Shown here in pieces: positions 8,033-16,752 of a DNA stretch of 25,743 nt (within the stretch, counting starts at the first letter, position 1; the number at the start of each line of letters is the position of its first letter). The notes beneath the pieces are model-generated. The model made no database searches, was not told where the DNA came from, and worked only from the letters and a program-made list of their open reading frames with translations. The position numbers and the translations under genes are program-made. The stretch comes from Actinomycetes bacterium (GTDB lineage: Bacteria > Actinomycetota > Acidimicrobiia > Acidimicrobiales > Microtrichaceae): positions 1-25,743 of the forward strand of contig JAEXGP010000392.1 in assembly GCA_023450775.1 (NCBI GenBank), in the 5' to 3' direction.

Positions 8033-8040
8033 GAGGTGTC

Positions 8041-8496
8041 ATGATGCTGATGCGTACCGACCCCTTCCGTCAGTGGGACCGGTTCTTCGAACAGGCCACC
8101 TCGGCCTTCAACGCGCCGATCGACGCCTACCGACTGGGCGACGTGGTGACCGTGCAGTTCGACCTCCCGGGCGTCGATCCCGACTCGTTGGACGTGCAGA
8201 TCGAGCGCGGCGAGCTGCGGTTGACCGCGCAGCGCCGGAGCTCAGCGCCGGAGGGGGCCCAGTACCTGATCAGGGAGCGGACCGACACCACGGTCACGCG
8301 CCGGTTGATGCTGGGCGAGACGCTCGACGTGGATCACGTCGACGCCGAGTACCAGGACGGGGTGCTCACGCTGCGCATGCCGCTCCACGAGGCGGCCAAG
8401 CCCCGTCGGGTGGAGATCCGCCGAGCGGCGGCGGAACCGGAACGCCAGGCCATCACCGTGGAGTCGTCCGCGTCCGAGAACGCGACGAGCGGCTGA
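8041..8496 (+). CDS. hsp20: Small heat shock protein, Hsp20/alpha-crystallin family
   Basis: A 151-residue chaperone. The alpha-crystallin domain is clear from VVTVQFDLPGVDPDSLDVQI to VDAEYQDGVLTLRMPLHEAAKPRRVEI, including ERGELRLTAQR and the conserved GVLTLRMP strand before the C-terminal extension. Such proteins form oligomers that hold unfolding proteins until ATP-driven chaperones refold them. The N-terminus (MRTDPFRQWDRFFEQ) is the usual variable arm. The start is ATG at 8041 behind a near-perfect AGGAGGTGTC. A promoter-like pair lies just upstream and the HspR-like gene follows after four bases, so heat-responsive autoregulation of the pair is likely. Confidence 0.93.
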   Translation: MMLMRTDPFRQWDRFFEQATSAFNAPIDAYRLGDVVTVQFDLPGVDPDSLDVQIERGELRLTAQRRSSAPEGAQYLIRERTDTTVTRRLMLGETLDVDHVDAEYQDGVLTLRMPLHEAAKPRRVEIRRAAAEPERQAITVESSASENATSG

Positions 8497-8500
8497 CGAG

Positions 8501-8866
8501 GTGGCGGCGACGGCCGGCGGGCGGGGTGCCCGCAGCTCGGGCGACGACCGACGGACCGGTGCTGCGAAGCCCCGCTCGCTGGCCTCGCGCCTCGACGATC
8601 CCCACGAGCCGCTCTACACCATGGCGGTGGCTGCGGACCTGCTGGGCACCGACGACCAGACGCTGCGCCGGCTCGGCGCGGCGTTGGGTCGGCGGAGCGC
8701 CCGTCCGTCCGGCAACCAGCGGCGCTTCAGCCGTGCCGACCTGGAGGCGCTCGAGCACGGCCTCCGCCTGGCCACCGAGGGCCATCCGCCGCAGTCGATC
8801 GCTCGCATCCTGGACCTCGAGCGGGAGCTCACCAGACGGAGCGCGGGGACCGACCGGCGGCGCTGA
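8501..8866 (+). CDS. MerR/HspR-like heat-shock regulator
   Basis: The 121-residue protein has a MerR-type winged HTH: LYTMAVAADLLGTDDQTLRRLG (39-60), then ARPSGNQRRFSRADLEALEHG and the third helix PPQSIARILDLEREL. The order and spacing match HspR, the repressor of dnaK and hsp20 genes in actinobacteria. It differs from typical HspR in having RRLGAALGRR where a Tyr/Asp-containing turn is common, and it has an extra 35-residue N-terminal tail. It starts with GTG at 8501, four bases after the hsp20 stop, so the two are co-transcribed. Probably represses its own operon by binding upstream of hsp20. A non-HspR MerR regulator is the alternative. Confidence 0.75.
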   Translation: MAATAGGRGARSSGDDRRTGAAKPRSLASRLDDPHEPLYTMAVAADLLGTDDQTLRRLGAALGRRSARPSGNQRRFSRADLEALEHGLRLATEGHPPQSIARILDLERELTRRSAGTDRRR

Positions 8867-8907
8867 CCCCGTCGACCGCGCTCCCTCGCGTCCTCGTCGG
8901 CCCGGCG

Positions 8908-9591
8908 TCAGGTCGACGCATGCCGGCGCCGGAGCACGGCGGCGATCGAGGCGAACGGGATGACCAGGTACAGCGAGACGAGCAGGTAGAGGACGACCGC
9001 GACGATCGGGAGCAGCAGCCCGACGACCAGCGCCGCCACGTAGGCCACCATGCTCGGGGCCAGCTTCTGGTCGAGGCTCCTCACGTCCTCGTCGGCGAGG
9101 TCGGCCCGGAGGAGACCTCTCGACTCGCTGTAGCGCCACAGCGCCATCACGGTCAGGCGGATGGCGAGCAGCGTCAGTCCGTAGATCGTCACGGCGACCC
9201 GCTCGCCCGCCTCCGAGTTCAGGTACTCCGCGAGGAGCCGCGTCGGAACCGGCAGGAAGCTCACGACCAGCAGCAGCACCAGGTTGATGCGCAGCAGCAG
9301 CGGATCGGCCCGCTCGAGGTAGTCGGTGATCGTCGAGTGCGCGATCCACACCGCGCCGATCGTGAAGAAGCTGACGAGGTAGGCGACGTAGGTCGGCCAC
9401 TGCTCGACCACGGCGCTCAGGAGGTCCTCGCCCCTCCCGGTCGGGATCGCGATCTCCAGCACCAGCAGCGTGACCGCGATCGCGAACACCCCGTCGCTGA
9501 AGCTCTCCATCCGACCGGTCCGCAGCCCGGCCACCCGGCGCTCCGCCGACGGTTCGTCGTCGGGGGCCGGATCCGGCTCGTCAGGCGTCAT
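8908..9591 (-). CDS. TMEM175-family potassium channel-like membrane protein (DUF1211)
   Basis: A 227-residue membrane protein. The signature FSDGVFAIAVTLLVLEI (31-47) is the filter-helix motif of bacterial TMEM175 channels, which are K+-selective and use a ring of hydrophobic residues as filter. Further membrane segments are WPTYVAYLVSFFTIGAVWIA, LLLRINLVLLLVVSFLPVP, VTIYGLTLLAIRLTVMALW and two near the C-terminus (MVAYVAALVVGLLLPIVAVV, LYLLVSLYLVIPFASIAAV), about six in all. This is the single-repeat form that assembles as a tetramer. The start is ATG at 9591 behind GGGAG; ATG 9600 is three codons earlier. It converges with the HspR-like gene; the 216 bp on the other side separate it from the divergent PAS-GGDEF-EAL gene. 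Confidence 0.85.
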   Translation of the reverse strand: MTPDEPDPAPDDEPSAERRVAGLRTGRMESFSDGVFAIAVTLLVLEIAIPTGRGEDLLSAVVEQWPTYVAYLVSFFTIGAVWIAHSTITDYLERADPLLLRINLVLLLVVSFLPVPTRLLAEYLNSEAGERVAVTIYGLTLLAIRLTVMALWRYSESRGLLRADLADEDVRSLDQKLAPSMVAYVAALVVGLLLPIVAVVLYLLVSLYLVIPFASIAAVLRRRHAST

Positions 9592-9807
9592 CGCTCCCAT
9601 CCACGGACGTGCGGGTGTCCGGCTTCGTCCAGTCCGGCCGCATCCGGTCTGGTCGGGTCCAGTCTGGCCACTGGCCGGCGGCCGCGCGGCGACCGAACGC
9701 CGTGCGGACCACCGGAGCTCCCGCCGATGGGTCGCGCGGCCCAGATGTCTCAGTGTCGGGCGTCTCGACGCCGATGCAGCAGCGATGCCCCAACACCGGA
9801 GCCCGAG

Positions 9808-12303
9808 GTGAGCGGACCTGCGCCGGATCCGTCGACCGATCTGTTGATCGACGGACGGCTCCACCAGGTCCTCGACGCGTCCGTCGACGCGCTCATGGTG
9901 CTGGGCGACGGCGGGGTCGTGATCAGCGCGAGCCCCAGCGCCGAGCGGCTCCTCGGACGATCGATCGCGGAGCTCAAGGAGATCCACCCGCTCGACCTGG
10001 TGCACCCGGACGACTTGCCGGAGGCGGCGCTGCTGCTCGACCGGCTCGTGAGCGGCATCGACGACGACAACGCACCGATCCTGCGGGTGGACGTCGCCGG
10101 TCATGGCTACGCGTGGTTGGAGATCATGGGGCGCGATCTCACCGATGTGCCCGGGGTCGGTGGCGTGGTGCTGGCGGCCCGCGACGTCTCCCGACGGATC
10201 GAGCTGGAAGAGGAGCTGCGCGCCTCGCACCGCCGGTTCGAGTCGCTCCTGCGCAACAGCAACGACGGCATCGTCGTGCTCGACGACCAGTTGGAGCTCA
10301 CCTACGCCAGCCCGTCGATCGAGCGGCTGAGCGGCTTCCGGCCCGAGGCGATGATCGGCTACGACGTCTCGGCGGTCGTCCTCGAGCCCGAGCGCACCGA
10401 GCTGCTCGCCGCCCTGGACCGGGTGAAGGCCGACCCGGAGCTGATCGAGTCGCTCCGGGTGCAGATCCAGCACCGCTCGGGTGGGCGTCGATGGTTCGAG
10501 GTCCGGGTCTCGAACCAGCTCCACGACCCGGCGATCGCCGGCGTGATCGCCAACCTGCGCGACGTGACCGACATGGTCCAGGCCGAGGCGGAGGCCGCCC
10601 GCCTGACCGAGATCTTCGACCTGACCGACGACCTGGTCACGGTGGTCGACGGCGAGTCCCGCCTGCAGTACATGAACCCCGCCTGCGCCCGGTTCTTCGA
10701 CATCCCGACCGACCAGGTACCGATCGGCGAGGTGTGGCAGATCTCGGAGTTGATGCCGGCTGACGGCGCGCCGTGCGTCTTCGCCGAGGGCAACCGGATC
10801 TTCCGGACGGAGGTCGTGCTCGACCGCCCCGACGGGACGGCCGTCCCGTTCGCCGTGCAGGTGATCGCCCACCAGGACGAGGACGGGACGATCGGTCGCT
10901 ACTCGGCCGTCGCCCACGACATCAGCCAGAGCAAGCTCCTGGAGGCCTCGCTCGAGCACCAGGCCCTGCACGACCCGTTGACGGGCCTGCCGAACCGGGC
11001 GCTCCTCGAGGACCGCATGCGCGGTGCCCGTCGTCGCTCCGGGTGCTCGACCGCACCGATGTCGCTGCTCTTCGTCGACCTCGACCACTTCAAGGTCATC
11101 AACGACAGTCTCGGTCACGGCTTCGGCGACCGGCTGCTGTGCGCCGTGGCCGACCGGCTCCGCGGCATCGTGCGGACGGAGGACACGATCGCCCGCTTCG
11201 GCGGCGACGAGTTCGTCATCCTCTGCGAGGGGCCGGGCGCCGGAGCGGCCGCCCGCGACATCGCGCGGCGGATCAGCGACGTGCTCGTCGAACCGGTCGT
11301 CGTCGACGGCAGCCCCGTGCACGTGGGCGTCTCGATCGGTGTGGCGGACGCGACCGCCAGCGCCGAGGACGACGAACCCGGCGCGCTCATCCGTGACGCG
11401 GACACCGCCATGTACCGGGCCAAGGCCAGCGGCCGGGGACGGGCGGTGGTGTTCGACGACGACCTGCGCCGCCGAGCGGTGGAGCGGCAGCGCATCGAGT
11501 CCGCGCTCCGCGACGCCCCGACGAACGGCTCGCTCGTGCTCCACTACCAGCCGATGGTCGACCTGGCCACGGGCGCCCTCCGCGGGGTGGAGGCGCTGGT
11601 CCGCTGGCGCCACGGCGGCGAGCTCCTCGGGCCCGGCGACTTCATCCCCATCGCCGAGGAGACCGACCTGATCCTGCCGCTGGGCGCCTGGGTGCTCGAG
11701 GCGGCGTGCGTGGACCTCGCCCGGTGGCAGCAGCTCCCGGGGTGGGACCACCTCGGACTCTCCGTCAACGTGTCGGTGCGCCAGCTGCAGCACGGCGGGT
11801 TCGTCGACGGCGTGCACGAGGTCCTCCGGTCCTCCGGCATCCGGCCACGGACGCTGTCGCTCGAGATCACCGAGTCGGTGCTGCTCGACGACGCCGCGAT
11901 GGACCCGCGGAGCGCCGACCGCCTGCACGACCTCGGCGTCGACCTGGCGATCGACGACTTCGGCACCGGCTACTCCTCGCTCACCTACCTGGCCCGGCTG
12001 CCGGTCGACGAGGTGAAGCTGGACCGCACGTTCCTGGAGGCGGCGGGGTCCGATGTCGTCCGGAACCGGGTCGTCGGCGGCGTCGTGGACCTGGTCAAGG
12101 CGCTCGGTCTCCGATGCGTCGCGGAGGGCATAGAGTCGGCGGACCAGTTCCGGCTGCTCGCCGACCTGGGTTGCGACATGGCCCAGGGCTTCCACATCGA
12201 TCGCCCGATGACCTCCGAGCAGCTGACCGAGCACCTGGCGTCGCATCGCCCGCCGGACCGGTGGCCGTCCCTGCGCGGCACGGCGCGGATCGTCGGGATC
12301 TGA
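9808..12303 (+). CDS. PAS-PAS-PAS-GGDEF-EAL cyclic-di-GMP signalling protein
   Basis: From GTG 9808 the protein has 831 residues. Three PAS-type sensor modules (about 15-125, 140-255, 262-375) precede a GGDEF domain. It has an intact RFGGDEF (GGDEF 465-469) and an inhibitory I-site RxxD (R456-D459) five residues upstream. The EAL domain has GVEALVRW (595-597), LSLEITESVLLDD, IDDFGTGYSS and a final AEGIES...QGFHIDRPM, so its metal and catalytic residues look complete. It could therefore both make and degrade c-di-GMP, with the PAS modules choosing. There are no membrane segments: cytosolic. GTG 9808 follows CGGAG at 6 bases; ATGs at 9727 and 9745 are in-frame alternatives. Target pathway unknown. 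Confidence 0.9.
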   Translation: MSGPAPDPSTDLLIDGRLHQVLDASVDALMVLGDGGVVISASPSAERLLGRSIAELKEIHPLDLVHPDDLPEAALLLDRLVSGIDDDNAPILRVDVAGHGYAWLEIMGRDLTDVPGVGGVVLAARDVSRRIELEEELRASHRRFESLLRNSNDGIVVLDDQLELTYASPSIERLSGFRPEAMIGYDVSAVVLEPERTELLAALDRVKADPELIESLRVQIQHRSGGRRWFEVRVSNQLHDPAIAGVIANLRDVTDMVQAEAEAARLTEIFDLTDDLVTVVDGESRLQYMNPACARFFDIPTDQVPIGEVWQISELMPADGAPCVFAEGNRIFRTEVVLDRPDGTAVPFAVQVIAHQDEDGTIGRYSAVAHDISQSKLLEASLEHQALHDPLTGLPNRALLEDRMRGARRRSGCSTAPMSLLFVDLDHFKVINDSLGHGFGDRLLCAVADRLRGIVRTEDTIARFGGDEFVILCEGPGAGAAARDIARRISDVLVEPVVVDGSPVHVGVSIGVADATASAEDDEPGALIRDADTAMYRAKASGRGRAVVFDDDLRRRAVERQRIESALRDAPTNGSLVLHYQPMVDLATGALRGVEALVRWRHGGELLGPGDFIPIAEETDLILPLGAWVLEAACVDLARWQQLPGWDHLGLSVNVSVRQLQHGGFVDGVHEVLRSSGIRPRTLSLEITESVLLDDAAMDPRSADRLHDLGVDLAIDDFGTGYSSLTYLARLPVDEVKLDRTFLEAAGSDVVRNRVVGGVVDLVKALGLRCVAEGIESADQFRLLADLGCDMAQGFHIDRPMTSEQLTEHLASHRPPDRWPSLRGTARIVGI

Positions 12304-12313
12304 CCCCGGCCGC

Positions 12314-12826
12314 TCAGCCGAGCGGGCCGTTGGTGACCAGGTGCGCGATGTCCTCGACGAGGAGGACGGTCAGCAGCCCGATCACGCACACCGCGATCGC
12401 CGAGACGGGCCAACGCCAACGGTGATCCACCTGGAAGAACCGGCGGATCGTGAACACGTCGCACGTCATGGCGATGACGCCGATGATCACGCCGAGGATG
12501 GGGCCGACGCCCGACACGATGCCGATCGCCGGCAGGACGAACGGGAAGATCACGTACGTCAGCGTGCAGCGGGTGGCCGAGATCAGCATCGACCGCTGGA
12601 AGGTGGCGTAGGCGGACGCCGCCGACACGCCCGGCGGACGCTCCTTGATCCGCAGCACCTTGCGCACCAGCAGGTCGGCCCTGGAACGGGACACGGGCGC
12701 CGCGTCCTGCTGGACGGGGCACGAGCCGACCGCCGTCGTCTCGGCGAGCGCGGCGTGATCGACGGGACAGCGGGAAGCGGAGGTCCCCGGGGAGGAGCCG
12801 ACGACGCCGGCCGGGACAGAGCGCAT
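12314..12826 (-). CDS. Membrane protein with two N-terminal Cys-Pro motifs, function unknown
   Basis: About 170 residues. The N-terminal 60 residues are soluble and contain SRCPVDH (C20) and GSCPVQQ (C36), two Cys-Pro motifs. A basic stretch (RSRADLLVRKVLRIKERPPG) leads into hydrophobic segments: LTYVIFPFVLPAIGIVSG, GPILGVIIGVIAMTCDVFTI and WPVSAIAVCVIGLLTVLLV. I do not recognise the family. Cys-Pro is known as a heme-regulatory motif in other proteins, but two short matches prove nothing. It lies downstream of, and on the same strand as, the copper-storage gene (151 bp gap), so a metal link is possible. The start ATG 12826 is uncertain; the frame stays open upstream. Confidence 0.65.
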   Translation of the reverse strand: MRSVPAGVVGSSPGTSASRCPVDHAALAETTAVGSCPVQQDAAPVSRSRADLLVRKVLRIKERPPGVSAASAYATFQRSMLISATRCTLTYVIFPFVLPAIGIVSGVGPILGVIIGVIAMTCDVFTIRRFFQVDHRWRWPVSAIAVCVIGLLTVLLVEDIAHLVTNGPLG

Positions 12827-12977
12827 CGACGCCCAAGTTAGGAGACGACGGGCCCGCGCCACCAAGCGACGGCCCGATGCCACAGCGCGCGCCGATCTGG
12901 GCCGGTGCCGGTCGGCGACGCGGCTTCGAGATGTCGCGAGCCGGCGGTTGCCGCGTCCTCGCCAGCGCCGCTGACGG

Positions 12978-13382
12978 CTATCGCATCTCCCGCAGCAACT
13001 GCTCGCAGGCATCCGCGCAGGTGCGGCACACCGCTGCGCAGATGCCGCAGTGCTCCATGGCTCCGGCGTGGTGCTCGCATGCCTCGGCACAGCTCCGACA
13101 CGCCGCGCGGCACGCCTCGACGAGCGCTGCCGTGACCGCGGCGTCGTACTCGGTCTGGCGGGCCAGCACGCGACCGGTCGCCGCGCAGACGTCTGCGCAG
13201 TCCAGGTTGCGGCGGATGCACCTGGCCATCTCCCCGGCGTCCGATTCCGACAGGCATGCGTCGGCGCACTGGGTGCAGGTGCTCGCGCAGTCGGCCAACA
13301 CGTCGATCGCCTCTGCCATTCGGTCCCGGTCGAGGCCGAACCCGCCCGGGAACGAGTCGAGCATGGCGTGGGTGTGGGACAT
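12978..13382 (-). CDS. csp: Csp-type four-helix-bundle copper-storage protein
   Basis: The 134-residue product holds 16 cysteines on helices in CxxxC/CxxC spacing: ADCASTCTQCADAC, RCIRRNLDCADVC, ACRAACRSCAEACEHH, and EHCGICAAVCRTCADAC. This is the pattern of Csp (DUF326/YhjQ-type) proteins, in which Cys thiols lining the inside of a four-helix bundle bind many Cu(I) ions. No signal peptide or Tat motif is present, so it resembles cytosolic Csp3. Its role is likely copper buffering or sequestration. The start is ATG 13382, with GGAGG six bases upstream; ATG 13394 overlaps that ribosome site. It is divergent from the cyclase gene. No recognisable copper-regulator gene lies next to it. Confidence 0.9.
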   Translation of the reverse strand: MSHTHAMLDSFPGGFGLDRDRMAEAIDVLADCASTCTQCADACLSESDAGEMARCIRRNLDCADVCAATGRVLARQTEYDAAVTAALVEACRAACRSCAEACEHHAGAMEHCGICAAVCRTCADACEQLLREMR

Positions 13383-13442
13383 GAGGTCCTCCATCGGTCG
13401 GGCTCTGGCGCGGCGGCTCTACCCGGACCGACCACGTGCAGA

Positions 13443-13455
13443 CGGTGTGACACCG
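13443..13455. promoter_or_regulatory. CGGTGT-G-ACACCG dyad between Csp and cyclase genes
   Basis: Perfect 6-bp arms around one central G. The heptamer GTGACAC occurs here (13447-13453), again at 13482-13488 and just inside the cyclase gene at 13515-13521. Possibly a regulator-binding region for the divergent promoters; no known consensus is claimed. Confidence 0.3.
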
Positions 13456-13504
13456 GGCCCGGCCACCCCTGTTCCAGGCGGGTGACACATGGCAGACTCG
13501 CCGC

Positions 13505-15448
13505 GTGTCGACGAGTGACACGCTCCTCGAACACGCACGGGCAGCGTTCGCGCAGAGCAGGTGGGCCGCAGCGCGCGCTGCGCTCGAGGACGCGGACGCC
13601 GACCAGCCCCTCGGCGCCGAGGACCTCGAACGGCTCGCCTGGTCGTGCCGTTGGGAGAGCGATCCGGGGGCGTTCCTCGACGCACTCGAACGGGCCGAGG
13701 TGGCGTTCGATGCCGCCAGGGACATGGCCGGCGCCGCCCGCATGGCGCTGGAGCAGGCCCGGCACCACGCGATGATGCTCGACAGCGCGGTCGCGCTGAC
13801 GTGCTACGTCCGGGCCACCGAGTACCTCGCCGACGCACCGGAGTGCGCCGAGCACGCGCAGGCGCAGTGGTCGCTGGCCTTCACGCTCATGCAGGCGGGC
13901 GACGGCGACGGCGCCCGGACCGCACTGCTCGAGGCCCGCGAGATCGCTCGCCGGGTGGCGAGCCCGGGCATGGAGGCGATGGCGGTGCAGGGCCTGGCCC
14001 ACGTGGCCGCCACCGAGGGCGAGGTCGGCGAGGTCCTCCCGCTGCTCGACGAGGCCGCGGCGCTGGCCATGCGGCCGGGCGTCGCCCCCGTGCACGCGGG
14101 CTACGTGTACTGCGCCGTGATCTCGGTGTGCCGGGCGGTCTGCGACTGGGGGCGGGCCACCGAGTGGACGAAGGTCTCGACCCGCTACTGCGAGCGCGAG
14201 TCGATCGCCGGCTACACCGGGCTCTGCCGGTTCCACCAGGGCGAGATCGACCGCCTCCACGGCAAGATCGCCGACGCGGAGCGGCGGGTCCTGCAGGCGT
14301 GCGAGGAGCTTCTCGACATCAACCGCTACAGCGCCGGTTGGGGTTACAGCGAGCTGGTCGAGATCCGCGTGCGCCGAGGTGACCTCGAGGGTGCGGAGGA
14401 GGCACTGGCGGAGGCCATCGCGCTGGGCGACGACGGACAGCCCGGCCGAGGGCGCCTGCTCCTGGCGCAGGGGGACCCACGGGCGGCGGCGCGCAGCCTG
14501 AGCCGGGCGCTCGCCGATCCCGGCTTCGTGGCGCGCGAGCGTCGGGTGTTCCTGCTCCCCGTGTACGTCACGGCGTGCCTCGCCGTGGGTGACGAGGCTG
14601 CGGCGGCGGAGGCCGTCGCCGAGATGGAGGAGCTCGCCCGACGGTTCGACACCCTCGGTCCGGCAGCCGCCGCGAAGGTCGCGCGCGGCCAGCTGTCACT
14701 CCACCGGGGCGACACCGACGCAGCGATCACGGCCCTCCGGGAGGGTGTCCGCATGTGGAGCGAGGTCGATGCCCCGTACGAGGCGGCGCAGACCCGGGTG
14801 CTGCTCGCGCGGGCGCTGACCGCCGACGGTGACGCCGCGGGCGCGCGTCTGGAGCTCAGGGCCGCCGGACGCCTCGCCGACGAGTTCGGGGTGGCCGTCG
14901 ACCTGGACATCACACCCGCGGACCACGAGAGCATCCGGACGGTCCGGGCGTTCATGTTCTCCGACATCGTCGAGTCGACGCGGCTCTCCGAGGCGATGGG
15001 CGACGCAGCGTGGGAACCGCTGCTGCGGTGGCACGACCGCACCCTTCGGGCGGAGTTCGAGCGATGGCGCGGCGAGGAGATCAAGCACGGGGGCGACGGG
15101 TTCTTCGTGGCGTTCGCCGGCGCGGACGACGGGCTGCAGTGCGCGATCGCGATCCAGCGGGCCTTGGCGCGGCACCGGGCCGAGCACGGCTTCGCGCTGA
15201 ACGTCCGCATCGGGCTCCACGTCGGGGAAGCGACATCGCGGGACTCCGACTACTTCGGTTCTGCGGTCACCCGCGCGGCGCGGGTGGCGGCGGCCGCCGG
15301 CGCCGGCGAGGTGTTGGCCACCCTCGACACCATCGCTGCCGCCCCGGGCATCCCGGTGTCGGGCGAGCGGACGCTGCAGCTCAAGGGCATCGCGGAGCCG
15401 GTCGTGGCGGCGCTCGTGAACTGGGGCGGGGGCGACGACGTGCTCTGA
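13505..15448 (+). CDS. TPR-repeat protein with C-terminal class III nucleotide cyclase domain
   Basis: A 647-residue protein. Residues 1 to about 470 are Ala/Leu-rich helix pairs typical of tetratricopeptide repeats (for example GDGDGARTALLEAREIAR, RRGDLEGAEEALAEAIALG, GDTDAAITALREGVRMW). The C-terminal 170 residues form a class III adenylate/guanylate cyclase domain: FMFSDIVESTRLSE (metal Asp D487), EIKHGGDGFFVAF (adenine-type Lys K527, second metal Asp D531), IGLHVGEA, and DYFGSAVTRAARV. D582 occupies the second base-specificity position and R593 the transition-state Arg, but T589 sits where Asn is usual. Probably makes cAMP from ATP, with the TPR part sensing a partner. The start is GTG 13505. 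Activity is uncertain because of T589. Confidence 0.88.
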   Translation: MSTSDTLLEHARAAFAQSRWAAARAALEDADADQPLGAEDLERLAWSCRWESDPGAFLDALERAEVAFDAARDMAGAARMALEQARHHAMMLDSAVALTCYVRATEYLADAPECAEHAQAQWSLAFTLMQAGDGDGARTALLEAREIARRVASPGMEAMAVQGLAHVAATEGEVGEVLPLLDEAAALAMRPGVAPVHAGYVYCAVISVCRAVCDWGRATEWTKVSTRYCERESIAGYTGLCRFHQGEIDRLHGKIADAERRVLQACEELLDINRYSAGWGYSELVEIRVRRGDLEGAEEALAEAIALGDDGQPGRGRLLLAQGDPRAAARSLSRALADPGFVARERRVFLLPVYVTACLAVGDEAAAAEAVAEMEELARRFDTLGPAAAAKVARGQLSLHRGDTDAAITALREGVRMWSEVDAPYEAAQTRVLLARALTADGDAAGARLELRAAGRLADEFGVAVDLDITPADHESIRTVRAFMFSDIVESTRLSEAMGDAAWEPLLRWHDRTLRAEFERWRGEEIKHGGDGFFVAFAGADDGLQCAIAIQRALARHRAEHGFALNVRIGLHVGEATSRDSDYFGSAVTRAARVAAAAGAGEVLATLDTIAAAPGIPVSGERTLQLKGIAEPVVAALVNWGGGDDVL

Positions 15449-15629
15449 CGTCTGGCGCTGTCTCGCCCGCGCCTGATCGCTCGGGAGGGCCGCTTCGTTA
15501 CGGGCGGCACGGGTGCTTGCGGACCACCGGCAGGGCCGGTTTCGAGCAGCGCCCACAGGGGTAACCGGCTCGTACCCGTACTCGACGGATCCCGCTGCGG
15601 GTCCCGTGGCGGGCAGGCTGGAGGTCTGG

Positions 15630-16640
15630 ATGCGCGTCGGACTGCTGGCACCACCTTGGTGCTCCGTACCGCCCCGTTCGTACGGCGGAACGGAGCAGAT
15701 CGTGCACCTCCTCGCTGAAGGACTCGTCGCGGCCGGGAACGAGGTCGCGCTGTTCGCGACCGGCGACTCGCGGACCGCCGGTGACCTCGGATCCTTCTTC
15801 GACCAGCCGCCCCGCCCGATGGGCCTCGGCACGTTCGAGGCGGCCCACGCGTCGGCGGGCTACCGCTACCTGACCGGGATGGGCGTCGACGTCGTACACG
15901 ACCACACGTCGATCGGCGCGCTGGTCGCGCCGGACGTGGACCGGCTCGTGGTGACGAACCACGGGCCGTTCGACCCGAGCATCTCGGAGGTGCTTCGGCG
16001 CATCGCCGACCACGCCGCCGTGGTGGCGATCTCCAGGTCGCAGGCGGCCATGGGCGCGGCAGCCGGTGTACCGATCGCAGCGGTCATCCACCACGGGATC
16101 GATGTCGGCTCGATCCCGATCGGTGCCGGCGACGGCGGGTACGCGCTCTTCCTCGGTCGGATGGCAGCGGTGAAGGGCGCCGCCGACGCGATCGCGATCG
16201 CGCGCCGGGCACGGGTGCCACTGGTGCTGGCGGGGAAGTGCGCCGATCCAGAGGAGTTGGAGTACTTCGATCGGGAGGTCGCACCTCAGCTGGGAGACGA
16301 CGTGGAATGGCGGGGGGAGGTCGACCCCGAAGAGAAGCACCGACTCCTCGGGGGTGCGATGGCGCTCATCAACCCGATCTCGTGGCCGGAGCCGTTCGGC
16401 CTGGTGATGACCGAGGCGCTCGCCTGCGGGACACCGGTCGTCACGACTCCCTGCGGGGCCGCACCCGAGATCGTCGACGACGGGACGACCGGGTTCGTCC
16501 GCGACCGGCCTGGCCTTGCGGATGCGTTGGGCCGGGTCGGCCAGATCGACCGTGCGGCATGCCGACGGTCCGCGGTCGAGCGATTCTCCGTCGACCGGAT
16601 GGTGGAGGAGCACCTCCGCCTCTACGAGCAGTTCCTGTGA
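15630..16640 (+). CDS. GT4-family glycosyltransferase
   Basis: A 336-residue GT-B enzyme. The N-terminal Rossmann half has VGLLAPPWCSVPPRSYGGTEQIVHLLAEGLVAAGNEV, with the glycine loop that contacts the donor, then VDVVHDHTS and VVTNHG. The C-terminal half has LFLGRMAAVKGAADAIAIARR and the donor-binding EPFGLVMTEALACGTPVV (E-x7-E). This retaining family uses nucleotide sugars for glycan or glycoside synthesis. The start is ATG 15630 with GGAGG at 15620-15624. It precedes a debranching-type glucosidase on the same strand by about 110 bp, suggesting a role in storage glucan, but a cell-surface glycan is equally possible. Confidence 0.87.
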   Translation: MRVGLLAPPWCSVPPRSYGGTEQIVHLLAEGLVAAGNEVALFATGDSRTAGDLGSFFDQPPRPMGLGTFEAAHASAGYRYLTGMGVDVVHDHTSIGALVAPDVDRLVVTNHGPFDPSISEVLRRIADHAAVVAISRSQAAMGAAAGVPIAAVIHHGIDVGSIPIGAGDGGYALFLGRMAAVKGAADAIAIARRARVPLVLAGKCADPEELEYFDREVAPQLGDDVEWRGEVDPEEKHRLLGGAMALINPISWPEPFGLVMTEALACGTPVVTTPCGAAPEIVDDGTTGFVRDRPGLADALGRVGQIDRAACRRSAVERFSVDRMVEEHLRLYEQFL

Positions 16641-16752
16641 TCGACGCGTCGCTCGCCCAACTGCGCACGACCCCGTCCGACGAGGGCGCCCCACCCGGGG
16701 ACGTCGGACGTCGCCATCGCGGGACGGGGGACGGACGGGGTACGTGACCGTC

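Noticed and set aside
8908..12246. Minus-strand open frame of over 1,100 codons across the PAS-GGDEF-EAL gene
   Set aside because: Only its last 227 codons (8908-9591) encode a real protein; the rest is low-complexity antisense translation kept open by GC bias.
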